This document shows, one piece after another, positions 49,835-59,501 of a stretch of DNA of 64,000 bases (the first letter of the stretch is position 1; every line of letters begins with the position of its first letter). The stretch is from Sandaracinaceae bacterium (GTDB taxonomy: Bacteria; Myxococcota_A; Polyangia; Polyangiales; Sandaracinaceae): positions 682,001 to 746,000 of the forward strand of contig JACKEC010000014.1 in assembly GCA_020633195.1 (NCBI GenBank), written 5' to 3'. Both the position numbers and the translations under genes were made by a program. Below the pieces are notes generated by a model that was not told where the DNA came from, ran no database searches, and was given only the letters and a program-made list of their open reading frames with translations.

Positions 49835-50581
49835 ATGCGTATCCTCCACGAGGGTGTGAGCCTGACCGGGCGCCGGGCCAACAACGAGGACGCGCTCCTC
49901 GAGCTCCCCGCGCGAGGCCTGTTCGCCGTCGCGGACGGCATGGGCGGGTACGAGGGCGGCGAGGTCGCCAGCCGCGCCGCGCTCGCGAGCATCCAGGCGT
50001 ACTGCGACATGCTCGACGACACGGGCCTGGGCCTGCGCGACATGGGCGACGCCGACGGCGAGCAGATGGTGCGCGAGCGCCTCGAGCTGGCGATCCGCGT
50101 GGCCGACCGCGAGGTCCGGCGCCGCGCCGTGGGTGTCCTCCGCCGGATGGGCACCACCCTGGCGCTGCTGGCGATCGGCGAGACCAAGGCGATGATCGCC
50201 CACGTCGGCGACAGCCGCGTCTACCGGATGCGCGAGGGTGAGGTGTCGGTGCTGACACGGGACCACTCGCTCCTGAACGAGATGCGCGCGGCCGGCCTCG
50301 GCGGCGCCGCCGACACCGGCCAGTTCCGCCTCAAGAACATCATCACCCAGGCGCTCGGTCAGGGCCGCACCGTGGTGCCCGACCTGACCGCCGTGGACGT
50401 CCTCCCCGGCGACCGCTTCCTCCTCTGCTCGGACGGCCTCAGCGACGTCCTCGACGACGAGGCGATCGCCTGGGCGATGACCTCGAAGAACGACGTCGCG
50501 CGCTCGCTCGCCGACGCGGCCTACGAGGCGGGCAGCCACGACAACATCACCGCGCTCGTCGTCACCGCGTCGGATCGTTGA
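49835..50581 (+). CDS. PP2C-family protein phosphatase
   Basis: 248 residues from the ATG at 49835, where the conserved N-terminus begins; a longer frame from 49637 is not supported. Motifs of PPM/PP2C phosphatases: NNEDALLEL, FAVADGMGGYEGGEVAS, GTTLALLAIG, MIAHVGDSRVYRM, LTRDHSLLNEM, LLCSDGLSDVL and SHDNITALVV. The acidic residues that bind two Mn/Mg ions are all visible, so it should dephosphorylate Ser/Thr proteins and probably reverses Ser/Thr kinase action common in myxobacteria. No kinase gene lies in the window. The next gene starts 54 bp downstream. Confidence 0.94.
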   Translation: MRILHEGVSLTGRRANNEDALLELPARGLFAVADGMGGYEGGEVASRAALASIQAYCDMLDDTGLGLRDMGDADGEQMVRERLELAIRVADREVRRRAVGVLRRMGTTLALLAIGETKAMIAHVGDSRVYRMREGEVSVLTRDHSLLNEMRAAGLGGAADTGQFRLKNIITQALGQGRTVVPDLTAVDVLPGDRFLLCSDGLSDVLDDEAIAWAMTSKNDVARSLADAAYEAGSHDNITALVVTASDR

Positions 50582-50635
50582 GGAGGCGCCGGTGAGGAAA
50601 GGTCAGCCATCCCGCTCGCGTAGGCAGGGGGTGGA

Positions 50636-51079
50636 ATGACCGATCCCTTCGCCCCCCTCCCCCCGAGCGGCGCCGTCTCCGGCGGGAACATCACCTGCGC
50701 CCAGTGCGGCGCCATGGTGCCCGCCGCGGAGGCGAGCTGGTCGGGCAAGGGCGAGCAGATCTGCAAGCGGTGCGAGGCGCTCGAGACGATCGACGAGGGC
50801 GACACGCGGGCCGCCGTCAGCATCCTCGGCGGTGGCATCGGCGCCCTCTCGCTCGGCGTGCTCAGCCTCTGCATCAACCCGCTCCTCCTGTTCAGCGCGA
50901 TGGCGATCATCAGCGGCGTCGGGACCCTCGTCGTCCTCGGCCGGCACCCCGAGTACCGGCAGCGCATGGCCTGGCGATACCCCGTCGCCATCGCGACCTC
51001 CGTGCTCGGGATCCTCCTCGCGCTCGTCATCCCGTTCTTCCTCTTCTTGGGGCTGCTCGGGATCGCGATGAGCGCGTGA
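50636..51079 (+). CDS. Small membrane protein with N-terminal zinc ribbon
   Basis: 147 residues. Two CxxC pairs (CAQC and CKRC, residues ~21-46) form a likely zinc ribbon at the cytoplasmic N-terminus. Two or three membrane helices follow (ILGGGIGALSLGVLSLCI, FSAMAIISGVGTLVVLG and VLGILLALVIPFFLFLGLLG). The family is not recognised beyond this. The ATG has a GGGGGTGGA box upstream. Its TGA overlaps the GTG of the methyltransferase, so the two are probably translated together. Confidence 0.8.
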   Translation: MTDPFAPLPPSGAVSGGNITCAQCGAMVPAAEASWSGKGEQICKRCEALETIDEGDTRAAVSILGGGIGALSLGVLSLCINPLLLFSAMAIISGVGTLVVLGRHPEYRQRMAWRYPVAIATSVLGILLALVIPFFLFLGLLGIAMSA

Positions 51080-51909
51080 CCTACGGCGTCATCGTCGGTG
51101 AGCGCGGCGACCCCGCGCGGTGGAGGTCCGAGCGCCGGTGGCTGCCGCGCGGGCCCGGGACCGCGTATCGGAGGCTGCAGACCGTCTCGCACCTCCTGCG
51201 TCGCGACCGCGAGGCGGTCACCCGCTTCCTCGCGTCGAGCGACTACCCGCTCTCGCGGTGGCAGCGCGTCCGCCTGCTTCGGTCCTTCGGCCAGATCACC
51301 AACGCGATCCGCGGCTACCACACCCTCACCGAGATGCTCACCGTCGCCGACCTCGTCCTGCGCCTCGCGGGTCGGCCCGACCTGACCCTCGTCGAGGCCG
51401 GCGCCGGAGCCGGCGCGAGCACCGCCAAGCTCAGCCTCGTCGCCCGCGCCGCGGGCGCCCGCCTGCACGTCTTCGACACCTTCCGCGGCATCCCCGACAA
51501 CCGCGAGCAGCACCACATGCTCGACGGCACCCCCGTGCGCTTCGTGAAGGGCGCCTTTCGCGGCCGCCTCGGCGCCGTGAAGCGCCGCGTGCGCGAGCAC
51601 GGCGTCATCGAGGTTTGCACCTTCCACAAGGGCCTCCTCGAGGACACCCTCCCCCGCTTCGCGTCCCCCGTCGACGTCGCCCTCATCGACGTCGACCTCC
51701 TCGAGTCCACCCGGACCTGCGTCCGCGAGCTCTACCCCCGCCTGCGCCCCGGCGGCGCGCTCGTCTCCCAGGACGGCCACCTCCGCGCCACGCACGACCT
51801 CTTGTCGGACGACGCGTTCTGGCGCGACGAGGTCGGCCGCGACCGGCCCGTCATCGAAGGGCTCGGCCGGGACAAGCTGATCGTGATCCCGGGACCGCGC
51901 GGCGCATGA
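51076..51909 (+). CDS. TylF/MycF-like class I methyltransferase
   Basis: 277 residues starting at a GTG that overlaps the previous stop (GTGA). The Rossmann core has VEAGAGAGASTAKLSLVARAA, the Asp at the end of strand 2 (HVFDTFRGIP), and the later VALIDVDLLESTRTCVRELY and RLRPGGALVSQDGHL, which match the macrocin-O-methyltransferase (TylF) family. Members methylate sugar hydroxyls or other small molecules with SAM. There is no biosynthetic cluster around, so the substrate is unknown. An upstream helical region (~15-95) is characteristic of the family. Confidence 0.87.
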   Translation: MTYGVIVGERGDPARWRSERRWLPRGPGTAYRRLQTVSHLLRRDREAVTRFLASSDYPLSRWQRVRLLRSFGQITNAIRGYHTLTEMLTVADLVLRLAGRPDLTLVEAGAGAGASTAKLSLVARAAGARLHVFDTFRGIPDNREQHHMLDGTPVRFVKGAFRGRLGAVKRRVREHGVIEVCTFHKGLLEDTLPRFASPVDVALIDVDLLESTRTCVRELYPRLRPGGALVSQDGHLRATHDLLSDDAFWRDEVGRDRPVIEGLGRDKLIVIPGPRGA

Positions 51910-51979
51910 GCCGCATCGGCGACTCGCCGAGCTCCTCCCTGATCCGCCTCGGGTTCAGCGAGGTTCGACAGCCCTGAGC

Positions 51980-53986
51980 CTAGTGCTGCTCGTCGAGGTC
52001 GTCCGGCTGGGGGACCTCGTCGGCGGCCGGGGCGGGGCGCGCGTCGGCGACGACGGAAGCGGGAACGTCGGCGCCAGGCGCGGCCGCAGCCGGCGCGGGC
52101 TCGGAAGCGGGCGCCGCGGCGGGCGCCGCGCCGGGCGCGGGCTCGGGCGCGGCTGCTGGCGCGGGCTCGGCGGCGGCCTCGGGCTCCGACGCGGGCTCGG
52201 CCACGGCCTCGGCCTCCGCTCTCAGGGCGGCCGGCACGCGCTCGCGCTCGGCGTAGATGATCAGCTCGTCGCCGGGGTGCAGGGTTTGCGAGCGCGAGAA
52301 CTGGTTGATGCGCGCGAGCGAGCTGGTGGCGATGCCGAAGCGGCGGCCGATCGCGGTGAGGGTGTCGCCCGCCTGGACGACGTAGCGGAAGCGGAGCCGC
52401 CCGCTCTGGCCCTCGTGGTAGGCGAAGAACTCCTCGGTGCCCACGACGAGGACGCGGGCCTCGTCCGGGGTGAGGACGAGCGCGCGCGACAGATCGAGCG
52501 AGGGCGCGACGAAGAGCTGGAGGTACATGCCGGACTGGAGCCGGGCGTCGGGGTCGATGGCGTTCCACGTGCGGATGTCGTCGACGCGGACGCGGAAGAA
52601 GCGCGCGATGGTCTCGATGCGATCCTGACCGACGACGCGGTAGAAGATCCGGCGGCGACCCTCGACCGAGCTGGGGCCGGGCTGGAGCGAGACGACGGGG
52701 CGCTCGGCCGGCGCGTCGCCGCGAGCGCGGGTGGAGGCGGCGGTGACGGGCGCGAGGAGGACCATGCCCGCGCCGATGTCCTGGCCGGCCTCGATCTCGT
52801 TGAGCTCGCGGAGGCTCGCCTCGGTCACGCCGCGCTCGCGCGCGATGTCGCCGAGGGTCTCCCCGAACCGGACGACGTGCGGGAGGTGGACGGGGCTCCG
52901 CGGCTGGATGCGCGCCCAGCGCTCGGCGAACCCCGCGGAGCTGCCGGCGGGGACGCTCACGCGACGCGACTCGCGGCCCGGCGGGACGCGGCCCCGACGC
53001 AGCGCGGGGTTGAGCTGACGGATCGTGGCGAGGTCGGTGCCCGCCGCGCGAGCGACGAGGGTGAGCGACACGCCGCCGGGGACCTCGACGGTCTCCCAGT
53101 CGACGGGCGCCTCGAGCTCGAGATCACCGAAGCCGAAGCGCTCGCGGTTCTGCGCGACGATCGCGCAGGCGACGATCTTGGCGACGTAGAGGTTCGTCTC
53201 GAAGGGGAGCCCCGCCTCGAGGTGCGACAGCTCCCAGTAGTCGTTGGTGTTGTACTTCCGGATCGCCCGGAGCAGCGCGCCGTAGCCCATGTTGTAGGCC
53301 GCGAACGCGAGCTCCCAGGTGCCGAAGCGCTCGTGGAGCATGCGCAGGTAACGGCCCGCCGCGCCGGTGGAGGCGCGCGGGTCGAGGCGCATGTCGACCC
53401 AGTGGTTGACCGTCAGGCCCAGCTCCTCGCCGGTGCCGCGGACGAACTGCCACATGCCCGCCGCGCCCGCGTTCGAGTGCGCGTAGGGGTCGAAGCCGGA
53501 CTCGACCATCGCGACGAAGATCAGGTCGCGAGGGAGGCCCTGCTCGCGCAGCACGCGGCGGATCATCGGGCCGTAGCGATCGACGCGCCGCAGCCACGCC
53601 GCGATGAAGCGACGACCGCGGGCGTCCTGGCTGAAGTACTCGAGGTACTCGATCACCCTGTCGTCCCAGCGGACGGGGATGTCGGGCAGGGTCAGGCCCT
53701 GCATCCAGGACAGGTCGCGGCTCCGGCCGGCCGCCCGCTCGGGGGCCGGCGCGGGCGCGTCGCTGGTGCCCGCGGCCGGCGCGTCGGACACGCGCACGGC
53801 GTCCACCGGGACCTCGATCCGCGCGAGCGGCTGCCCCCCGAAGAGCTGCTCCTCCGCGAGCCGCAGCTCCCGGAGCTCCTCGGACTCCTCGCCCGGGACG
53901 AGCGCGTCGCGATCGCCGCTCCCCTGAGCTGCCGCCCCGACGGGCGCGACGGCGCCCAGGGCGACCAGGGCCAGGAGGACACGCAT
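51980..53986 (-). CDS. LysM-containing lytic transglycosylase (MltD-like)
   Basis: 668 residues with an N-terminal signal peptide (MRVLLALVALGAVAPVGAAAQ, no lipobox Cys). SLT-type catalytic domain at ~115-270: catalytic Glu E162 in MVESGFDPYAHSNAGAAG, then GMWQFVRGTGEELGL and AFAAYNMG. Three LysM modules follow (HVVRFGETLGDIARERG ~370, FYRVVGQDRIETIARFF ~445 and YVVQAGDTLTAIGRRFG ~535). The last ~90 residues are an Ala/Pro/Glu-rich linker. It cleaves the glycan strand of peptidoglycan with formation of 1,6-anhydro-muramic acid; LysM units hold it to the wall. Divergent from the SMI1-like gene. Confidence 0.92.
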   Translation of the reverse strand: MRVLLALVALGAVAPVGAAAQGSGDRDALVPGEESEELRELRLAEEQLFGGQPLARIEVPVDAVRVSDAPAAGTSDAPAPAPERAAGRSRDLSWMQGLTLPDIPVRWDDRVIEYLEYFSQDARGRRFIAAWLRRVDRYGPMIRRVLREQGLPRDLIFVAMVESGFDPYAHSNAGAAGMWQFVRGTGEELGLTVNHWVDMRLDPRASTGAAGRYLRMLHERFGTWELAFAAYNMGYGALLRAIRKYNTNDYWELSHLEAGLPFETNLYVAKIVACAIVAQNRERFGFGDLELEAPVDWETVEVPGGVSLTLVARAAGTDLATIRQLNPALRRGRVPPGRESRRVSVPAGSSAGFAERWARIQPRSPVHLPHVVRFGETLGDIARERGVTEASLRELNEIEAGQDIGAGMVLLAPVTAASTRARGDAPAERPVVSLQPGPSSVEGRRRIFYRVVGQDRIETIARFFRVRVDDIRTWNAIDPDARLQSGMYLQLFVAPSLDLSRALVLTPDEARVLVVGTEEFFAYHEGQSGRLRFRYVVQAGDTLTAIGRRFGIATSSLARINQFSRSQTLHPGDELIIYAERERVPAALRAEAEAVAEPASEPEAAAEPAPAAAPEPAPGAAPAAAPASEPAPAAAAPGADVPASVVADARPAPAADEVPQPDDLDEQH

Positions 53987-54048
53987 GCGCCCGAACCTAT
54001 CTCGGGGTGGCGCCCCCGGCCAGAAACCGATGGTACTCTCCGGCCCGC

Positions 54049-55179
54049 ATGCACCGGGGGATCCGTGAGTTCGTCCGCTGGGTCCAGCAGGACGAGAACC
54101 GAGAGCTGGTCCGGGTGGAGAAGCCCGCGACGGCCAAGGAGATGACCGCGCTCGAGCACCAGCTCGGCGCGCCGCTGCCGACCGACCTCAAGCTCGTGCT
54201 CGGGGTCTTCGACGGCGCGTCGCTCCCGAACGGCGTCCTGCTGAGCGCGCGGCCCGGGCCGGGCAACACCATCGAGGCCGGGCTCAAGGCGCTCGCCGAG
54301 GACAGCGACACCTCTTTCCTGGATCCCGAGCTGCTCCTCCCCTTCCACCGGACCGAGGCGGGCAGCTACCTCGCGTTCGACCGCAGCGCCGCGCCCGTGT
54401 CCGACACGTGGCCGGTCGTCGACTACGACCTCGAGAGCGGCGAGCGCCGCCTCATCCACCGGACCTTCGACGGCTGGTGCCGGCTCTGCATCGCGGAGTG
54501 GACGGCGGTCGACTACGAGGCCGAGTTCTCCGTCGAGAAGTACCTCGCGCAGGGCGAGCGCCACGCGCGCATCGAGCCCGACGTCTCGATCGCTCACGTC
54601 ACCGTGGCGCACGCGTTCCGGCGCGCCGGCCGCCCCGAGGAGGCCCTCGAGAGCTACCTCTCGGCGGGGCGATGCGTGCCGGCGATCTTCTGGTCGGACT
54701 GGGAGGCGCTCAAGCTCGCCGCCCTCCTCGACTACCCCGCCCACGCGCTCGAGGCGGGCGTGCGCCTCGGCAAGCGCGCGCCCTCGTCGATGTGGGACCA
54801 GCGGGAGACCACGCCCTCGCGCGTCGCCTACGCGCTCGCCCGGGTCGCGCCGCCGCCGGGCGACGAGCAGGAGCCGTGGATGCGCATCCTCGATCAGCTC
54901 GTCGCGCAGGCGCTCGACCCCGACGACGAGGCCGCCGCGATCGGCATCCGAAAGTCGGTCGCCACGGGCGAGCGCCACCCGCCCCTGCCCCACCCGCCGC
55001 AGGAAGCCGAGATCGAGCTGCCCGACGACCTCGAGGCCCAGTGGGCGCACTGCGCCGCGGAGTACAAGGCCGGCTCCCTCCGGGAGGACGACCTCCTGCT
55101 CGACCCGCGGTTCGCCGCGCTCGCGGAGATCCACGACCTCGTCGACCTCCTGCGCATCCGCCGAGGCTTCGGGGAGTGA
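54049..55179 (+). CDS. SMI1/KNR4-family protein with helical repeat C-terminus
   Basis: 376 residues from the ATG at 54049; a GTG at 54007 would add 14 residues. The N-terminal ~125 residues fit the SMI1/KNR4 fold (ATAKEMTALEHQLGAPLPTD, LKLVLGVFDGASLPNG, YLAFDRSAAP, then a WPVVDYDLESG strand pair). From ~155 there are helical repeats (AHAFRRAGRPEEALESYLS) resembling TPR/SEL1-like units to about 290. The family includes toxin-immunity proteins and eukaryotic cell-wall regulators. No toxin gene is adjacent, so immunity is not supported here. A GTG start of moeA follows one base after its stop. Confidence 0.8.
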   Translation: MHRGIREFVRWVQQDENRELVRVEKPATAKEMTALEHQLGAPLPTDLKLVLGVFDGASLPNGVLLSARPGPGNTIEAGLKALAEDSDTSFLDPELLLPFHRTEAGSYLAFDRSAAPVSDTWPVVDYDLESGERRLIHRTFDGWCRLCIAEWTAVDYEAEFSVEKYLAQGERHARIEPDVSIAHVTVAHAFRRAGRPEEALESYLSAGRCVPAIFWSDWEALKLAALLDYPAHALEAGVRLGKRAPSSMWDQRETTPSRVAYALARVAPPPGDEQEPWMRILDQLVAQALDPDDEAAAIGIRKSVATGERHPPLPHPPQEAEIELPDDLEAQWAHCAAEYKAGSLREDDLLLDPRFAALAEIHDLVDLLRIRRGFGE

Positions 55180-55180
55180 A

Positions 55181-56404
55181 GTGCTCGAGCTGAGGGACGC
55201 CTGCGCGCTCGTGACCGAGCGCGCCGCGGCGCTGCCCGCCGAGCGCGTCCCCCTCGACGAGGCGCTCGGCCGCTACCTCGCGGCCCCCATCGACGCGCGG
55301 CGCGACGACCCCGCGTTCGACAACAGCGCGATGGACGGCTGGGCGGTCCGCGCCGAGGACACGACGGGCGCGGGCCCGGACTCCCCGGTCACGCTGCGCG
55401 TCGTGGGCGAGTCGCGGGCGGGGGTCGCCGCCGGCGTCGCGCTCGCCGCGGGCCAGACGATCCGCATCTTCACCGGCGCGATGCTCCCCGACGGCGCCGA
55501 CGCGGTCGTGATGCAGGAGGACACCCGACGCGACTCGGACGCGGTCGAGATCCTCGAGGCCGCGCACCCCGGCAAGCACGTGCGGCGACGCGCCGAGGTC
55601 GTCCGCGAGGGCCAGCCGCTCCTCCCCGCCGGCCTCGAGATCCGCGCCGGCGAGATCGCGGTGGCCGCGAGCCAGGGGCACGCCGTCTTGACGGTCCACC
55701 GCCGGCCGCGCGTGGCGATCCTCTCCACCGGCGACGAGCTCCGCGACCTGGGCGCGCCGCTCTCGGCCGAGTCGATCTACGACAGCAACACCCACGCGAT
55801 CGCCGCCGCCGTGCGCGAGGCGGGCGGCGTGCCGCAGATCCTCCCGCTCGGCGCCGACACGCAGCCGCGGCTCGACGCGCTCGTCGCGGACGGGCTGCGC
55901 GCCGACGTGCTGCTCACGACCGGCGGTGTGTCGGTCGGCGACTACGACCTGGTCCACGGCGCGTTCGCGGCGGCGGGGATCGAAGAGGTCTTCTGGAAGG
56001 TGAAGATCAAGCCGGGCAAGCCCGTGCGCTTCGGCGTCGGCCCGAACGGCGTGCTCGCGCTGGGGCTCCCCGGCAACCCGGTCAGCGCGATGGTGACGTT
56101 CGAGGTCTTCGTGCGCCCCGCGCTGCGTCGGATGCTCGGCGACCCCCTCCCCCACCGGCCGCTCCTGCGGGTCCGCCTCGCGCGGCCGCTGACCGCCCCG
56201 GCCACGCGGACCGAGCTCTACCGCGCGCGGCTCGAGGGCGACGTCGCCCACCCGGCAGCCACCGGGAGCTCGGCCGACCTGAGCTCGCTGGTCGGGGTCG
56301 ACGCGTTCGTGATCCTGCCCGCCGGCACGGGCCCGCTCGAGGGAGCCGACGCCCTCGACGTGCGCGGCGGCCGGGGCGTGGCCACCTCGCCGTGGGAGGC
56401 GTGA
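55181..56404 (+). CDS. moeA: Molybdopterin molybdenumtransferase
   Basis: 407 residues from a GTG start with GGGGAG upstream. MoeA inserts molybdate into adenylylated molybdopterin to make Moco. Key motifs: FDNSAMDGWAV near residue 50, IFTGAMLPDGADAVVMQED (~100), LSTGDELRDLGAPLS (~185), TTGGVSVGDYDLV (~250) and LGLPGNPVSAMVTFEVF (~295), as in the MoeA/MogA fold. No other Moco gene or molybdoenzyme is in the window, so it is unlinked. It lies between the SMI1-like gene and the MoxR cluster, both on the same strand. Confidence 0.95.
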   Translation: MLELRDACALVTERAAALPAERVPLDEALGRYLAAPIDARRDDPAFDNSAMDGWAVRAEDTTGAGPDSPVTLRVVGESRAGVAAGVALAAGQTIRIFTGAMLPDGADAVVMQEDTRRDSDAVEILEAAHPGKHVRRRAEVVREGQPLLPAGLEIRAGEIAVAASQGHAVLTVHRRPRVAILSTGDELRDLGAPLSAESIYDSNTHAIAAAVREAGGVPQILPLGADTQPRLDALVADGLRADVLLTTGGVSVGDYDLVHGAFAAAGIEEVFWKVKIKPGKPVRFGVGPNGVLALGLPGNPVSAMVTFEVFVRPALRRMLGDPLPHRPLLRVRLARPLTAPATRTELYRARLEGDVAHPAATGSSADLSSLVGVDAFVILPAGTGPLEGADALDVRGGRGVATSPWEA

Positions 56405-56486
56405 GCCAGCGCGCCAAGATATGCTTCGACGGCCATCGGGAACCCAAGAGCGTTCCGAGACGTCGATACGCCCGGTGGCAGCGCAC

Positions 56487-58478
56487 ATGAGCGACGAGAG
56501 CGAGAACGCGCCGCAGCCCCGAGAGACGCCTCGTGTCGACATCGACGCCCTGCGGGGTCCCCTCGCGCGGACCGCGCTGCGCGTCCGGCTGCAGCGCGCG
56601 GCCGACGCGGGCTCGCTGTTCCTCCTGGTCGGGCTCGGGCTCGCGGGGCTCGTCGTCGCGCTCACGAAGACGGCCGCGCTGCCCGAAGCCGACGCGTGGC
56701 CTTACCTGATCGCGGCCGCCGCGCTCCCCGCGCTCGCGGCGTTCGGAGGGCTCGCGCGCCGGGTCTCGCCGCTGCTCGCGGCCAAGCTGCTCGACCGCGC
56801 CCACGATCTGAACGATCGCGTCGGCAACGCCGTGTCCTTCGCCGCCGAGCCGGATCGCACCGCGTTCATGGACGCGGCGATCGAGGACGCGCGTCAGCAC
56901 GCGAGCGCCCTGAAGCCCGCTCGCGCGATGCCGCTGCGCGCGCCGATGGAGCTCGCGATCGCGCTCGGGCTCGCGGTCGGCGTCGGGGGCCTCGCGATCC
57001 TCGAGGTGCCGCGCACGTGGGAGGAGCGCATCGTCCACGGCGGCATCGTCCCCGTCTTCGTCCACGCCGACGAGCTCGAGGCGTACGAGAGCCACCTGCG
57101 CGAGCTGCTCGCCGACCCGGAGACCGACGAGCGAGTCCGCGCGGCGGCCGAGGACTTCAACCGGATCGTGGAGGACCTCGCCGACGAGCGCCTCGATCGC
57201 GAGGAGAGCCTGCGCCGGATCGCCGACCTCGAGCGCCGCCTCGCGGAGGCGCGCCCCGCCGACCAGGAGCTGCTCGCGGACGCGCTGCGCGAGCTCGGCG
57301 AGGACCTGCGCCGATCCGCGCTCGCCGACGAGCTGTCCGCGGCGCTGCGCGACGCCGACGCGGATCGCGCCGAGGACGAGATGCGCCAGCTCGCCGCGCA
57401 GCTCCGCCAGGACCCGCGCCGACAGGACCTCGAGTCGCTCCGCCGCGCGCTCGAGCGGGCCGCCGAGCGCCGCGCCGAGGATCGGTCGCAGCAGATCGAG
57501 CAGGCCGAGGAGGAGATCGAGCGCCTGCTGCAGCGGCAGCGCGAGCAGCAGCGAGAGGCGAGCCCGCAGGAGCAACGACTGTTGCAGCGTCGCCGCCGCG
57601 AGCTCGACCAGCTCCGCCGCGAGCACCAGGAGGCGCAGGAGCGGCAGCGGCAGCTCGACCGGCTGCGCCGCGAGCTGTCGCAGAGCGCCCAGTCACTGCA
57701 GCAACGGGACCAGCAGCGCGCCGCCGACGACCTCGACCGCGGAGCCGAGGACCTCAACCGCATGGCGCGGCAGCAGATGTCCCAGGAGGAGATGCAGCAG
57801 CTCCAGCAGCAGCTCGAGCAGCTCCGGGAGGCGATCCGACGCGCGCAGCAGCGCCAGGCCCAGAACGGGCAGCAAGGGCAGCAGGGTCAGCAGCAACAGC
57901 AGGGCCGCGGGCAGCGCGGCCAGGGGCAGATGGATCGCTTCGTCCTGCGCGCGCGCGGTCAGGGTGACGGCGAGGGCACCCCCATCCAGATGCCCGGCCA
58001 GGGCGGCCAGCAGGGCCAGGCCGGCCAGGGCGGTCAGGGTCAGGGCCAGCAGGGCGAGCAGGGCCAGGGTGGACAACAGCAACAGACGCTGACGCTCGGC
58101 GGCGACGGGCCCAGCAACGCCATCCTCGAGGTCCCGGGGATGGGGCAAGCTCAGCAGCAGCAAGGCGGCCAGGGCGACGGACCGCAGCTCCCCGGACCGG
58201 GGGCGGGCACCGGCCACGACGAGACCCTGCTCGACGAGGCCTCGCGGCTCGCCGGCGACCGCCGCACCGTGCGCGTCGAGGGCGATCAGAGCGAGGGACC
58301 GAGCCGCTCGGAGGTGATCCGCTCCTCCGGCCAGCGCGGGTTCGCGAGCCGCAGCTACCGCGACACCTACACCGACTACCGCGGCCACGCCGAGGAGGTG
58401 CTCGAGCGAGACGAAGTCCCGCCCGGTCGCCGCTTCTTCGTGCGCCGCTACTTCCAGCTCATCCGCCCGAGGGAGTGA
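56487..58478 (+). CDS. Large membrane protein with coiled coil and Gln-rich tail (DUF4175-like position)
   Basis: 663 residues from the ATG at 56487; an in-frame ATG at 56421 would add 22 residues. Three hydrophobic helices (~40-62, ~70-88, ~153-174) lead to a long charged coiled coil (~195-465) rich in Glu/Arg/Gln with heptad-like Leu (LRRLADLERRLAEAR-type stretches). A low-complexity Gln/Gly-rich stretch follows (~465-570, with runs such as GQQGQQGQQQQQG), then a C-terminal soluble segment with RSYRDTYTDYRGHAEEVL. The layout resembles DUF4175-type proteins that precede MoxR genes in other bacteria. Probably the membrane hub of the downstream MoxR/DUF58/VWA cluster. Only 9 nt separate it from the MoxR start. 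Confidence 0.8.
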   Translation: MSDESENAPQPRETPRVDIDALRGPLARTALRVRLQRAADAGSLFLLVGLGLAGLVVALTKTAALPEADAWPYLIAAAALPALAAFGGLARRVSPLLAAKLLDRAHDLNDRVGNAVSFAAEPDRTAFMDAAIEDARQHASALKPARAMPLRAPMELAIALGLAVGVGGLAILEVPRTWEERIVHGGIVPVFVHADELEAYESHLRELLADPETDERVRAAAEDFNRIVEDLADERLDREESLRRIADLERRLAEARPADQELLADALRELGEDLRRSALADELSAALRDADADRAEDEMRQLAAQLRQDPRRQDLESLRRALERAAERRAEDRSQQIEQAEEEIERLLQRQREQQREASPQEQRLLQRRRRELDQLRREHQEAQERQRQLDRLRRELSQSAQSLQQRDQQRAADDLDRGAEDLNRMARQQMSQEEMQQLQQQLEQLREAIRRAQQRQAQNGQQGQQGQQQQQGRGQRGQGQMDRFVLRARGQGDGEGTPIQMPGQGGQQGQAGQGGQGQGQQGEQGQGGQQQQTLTLGGDGPSNAILEVPGMGQAQQQQGGQGDGPQLPGPGAGTGHDETLLDEASRLAGDRRTVRVEGDQSEGPSRSEVIRSSGQRGFASRSYRDTYTDYRGHAEEVLERDEVPPGRRFFVRRYFQLIRPRE

Positions 58479-58487
58479 CCCAAGCAC

Positions 58488-59501
<1,014 letters not shown>

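Noticed and set aside
54049..55179. A toxin-immunity module based on the SMI1/KNR4 domain
   Set aside because: No toxin-like or Rhs/PAAR/VgrG gene is adjacent; the neighbours are a transglycosylase and moeA.
57860..58200. A CAG/GGC-rich tandem repeat that might be a microsatellite or replication element
   Set aside because: It is in frame inside the coiled-coil protein and encodes the Gln/Gly tract, with no iteron-like exact spacing.
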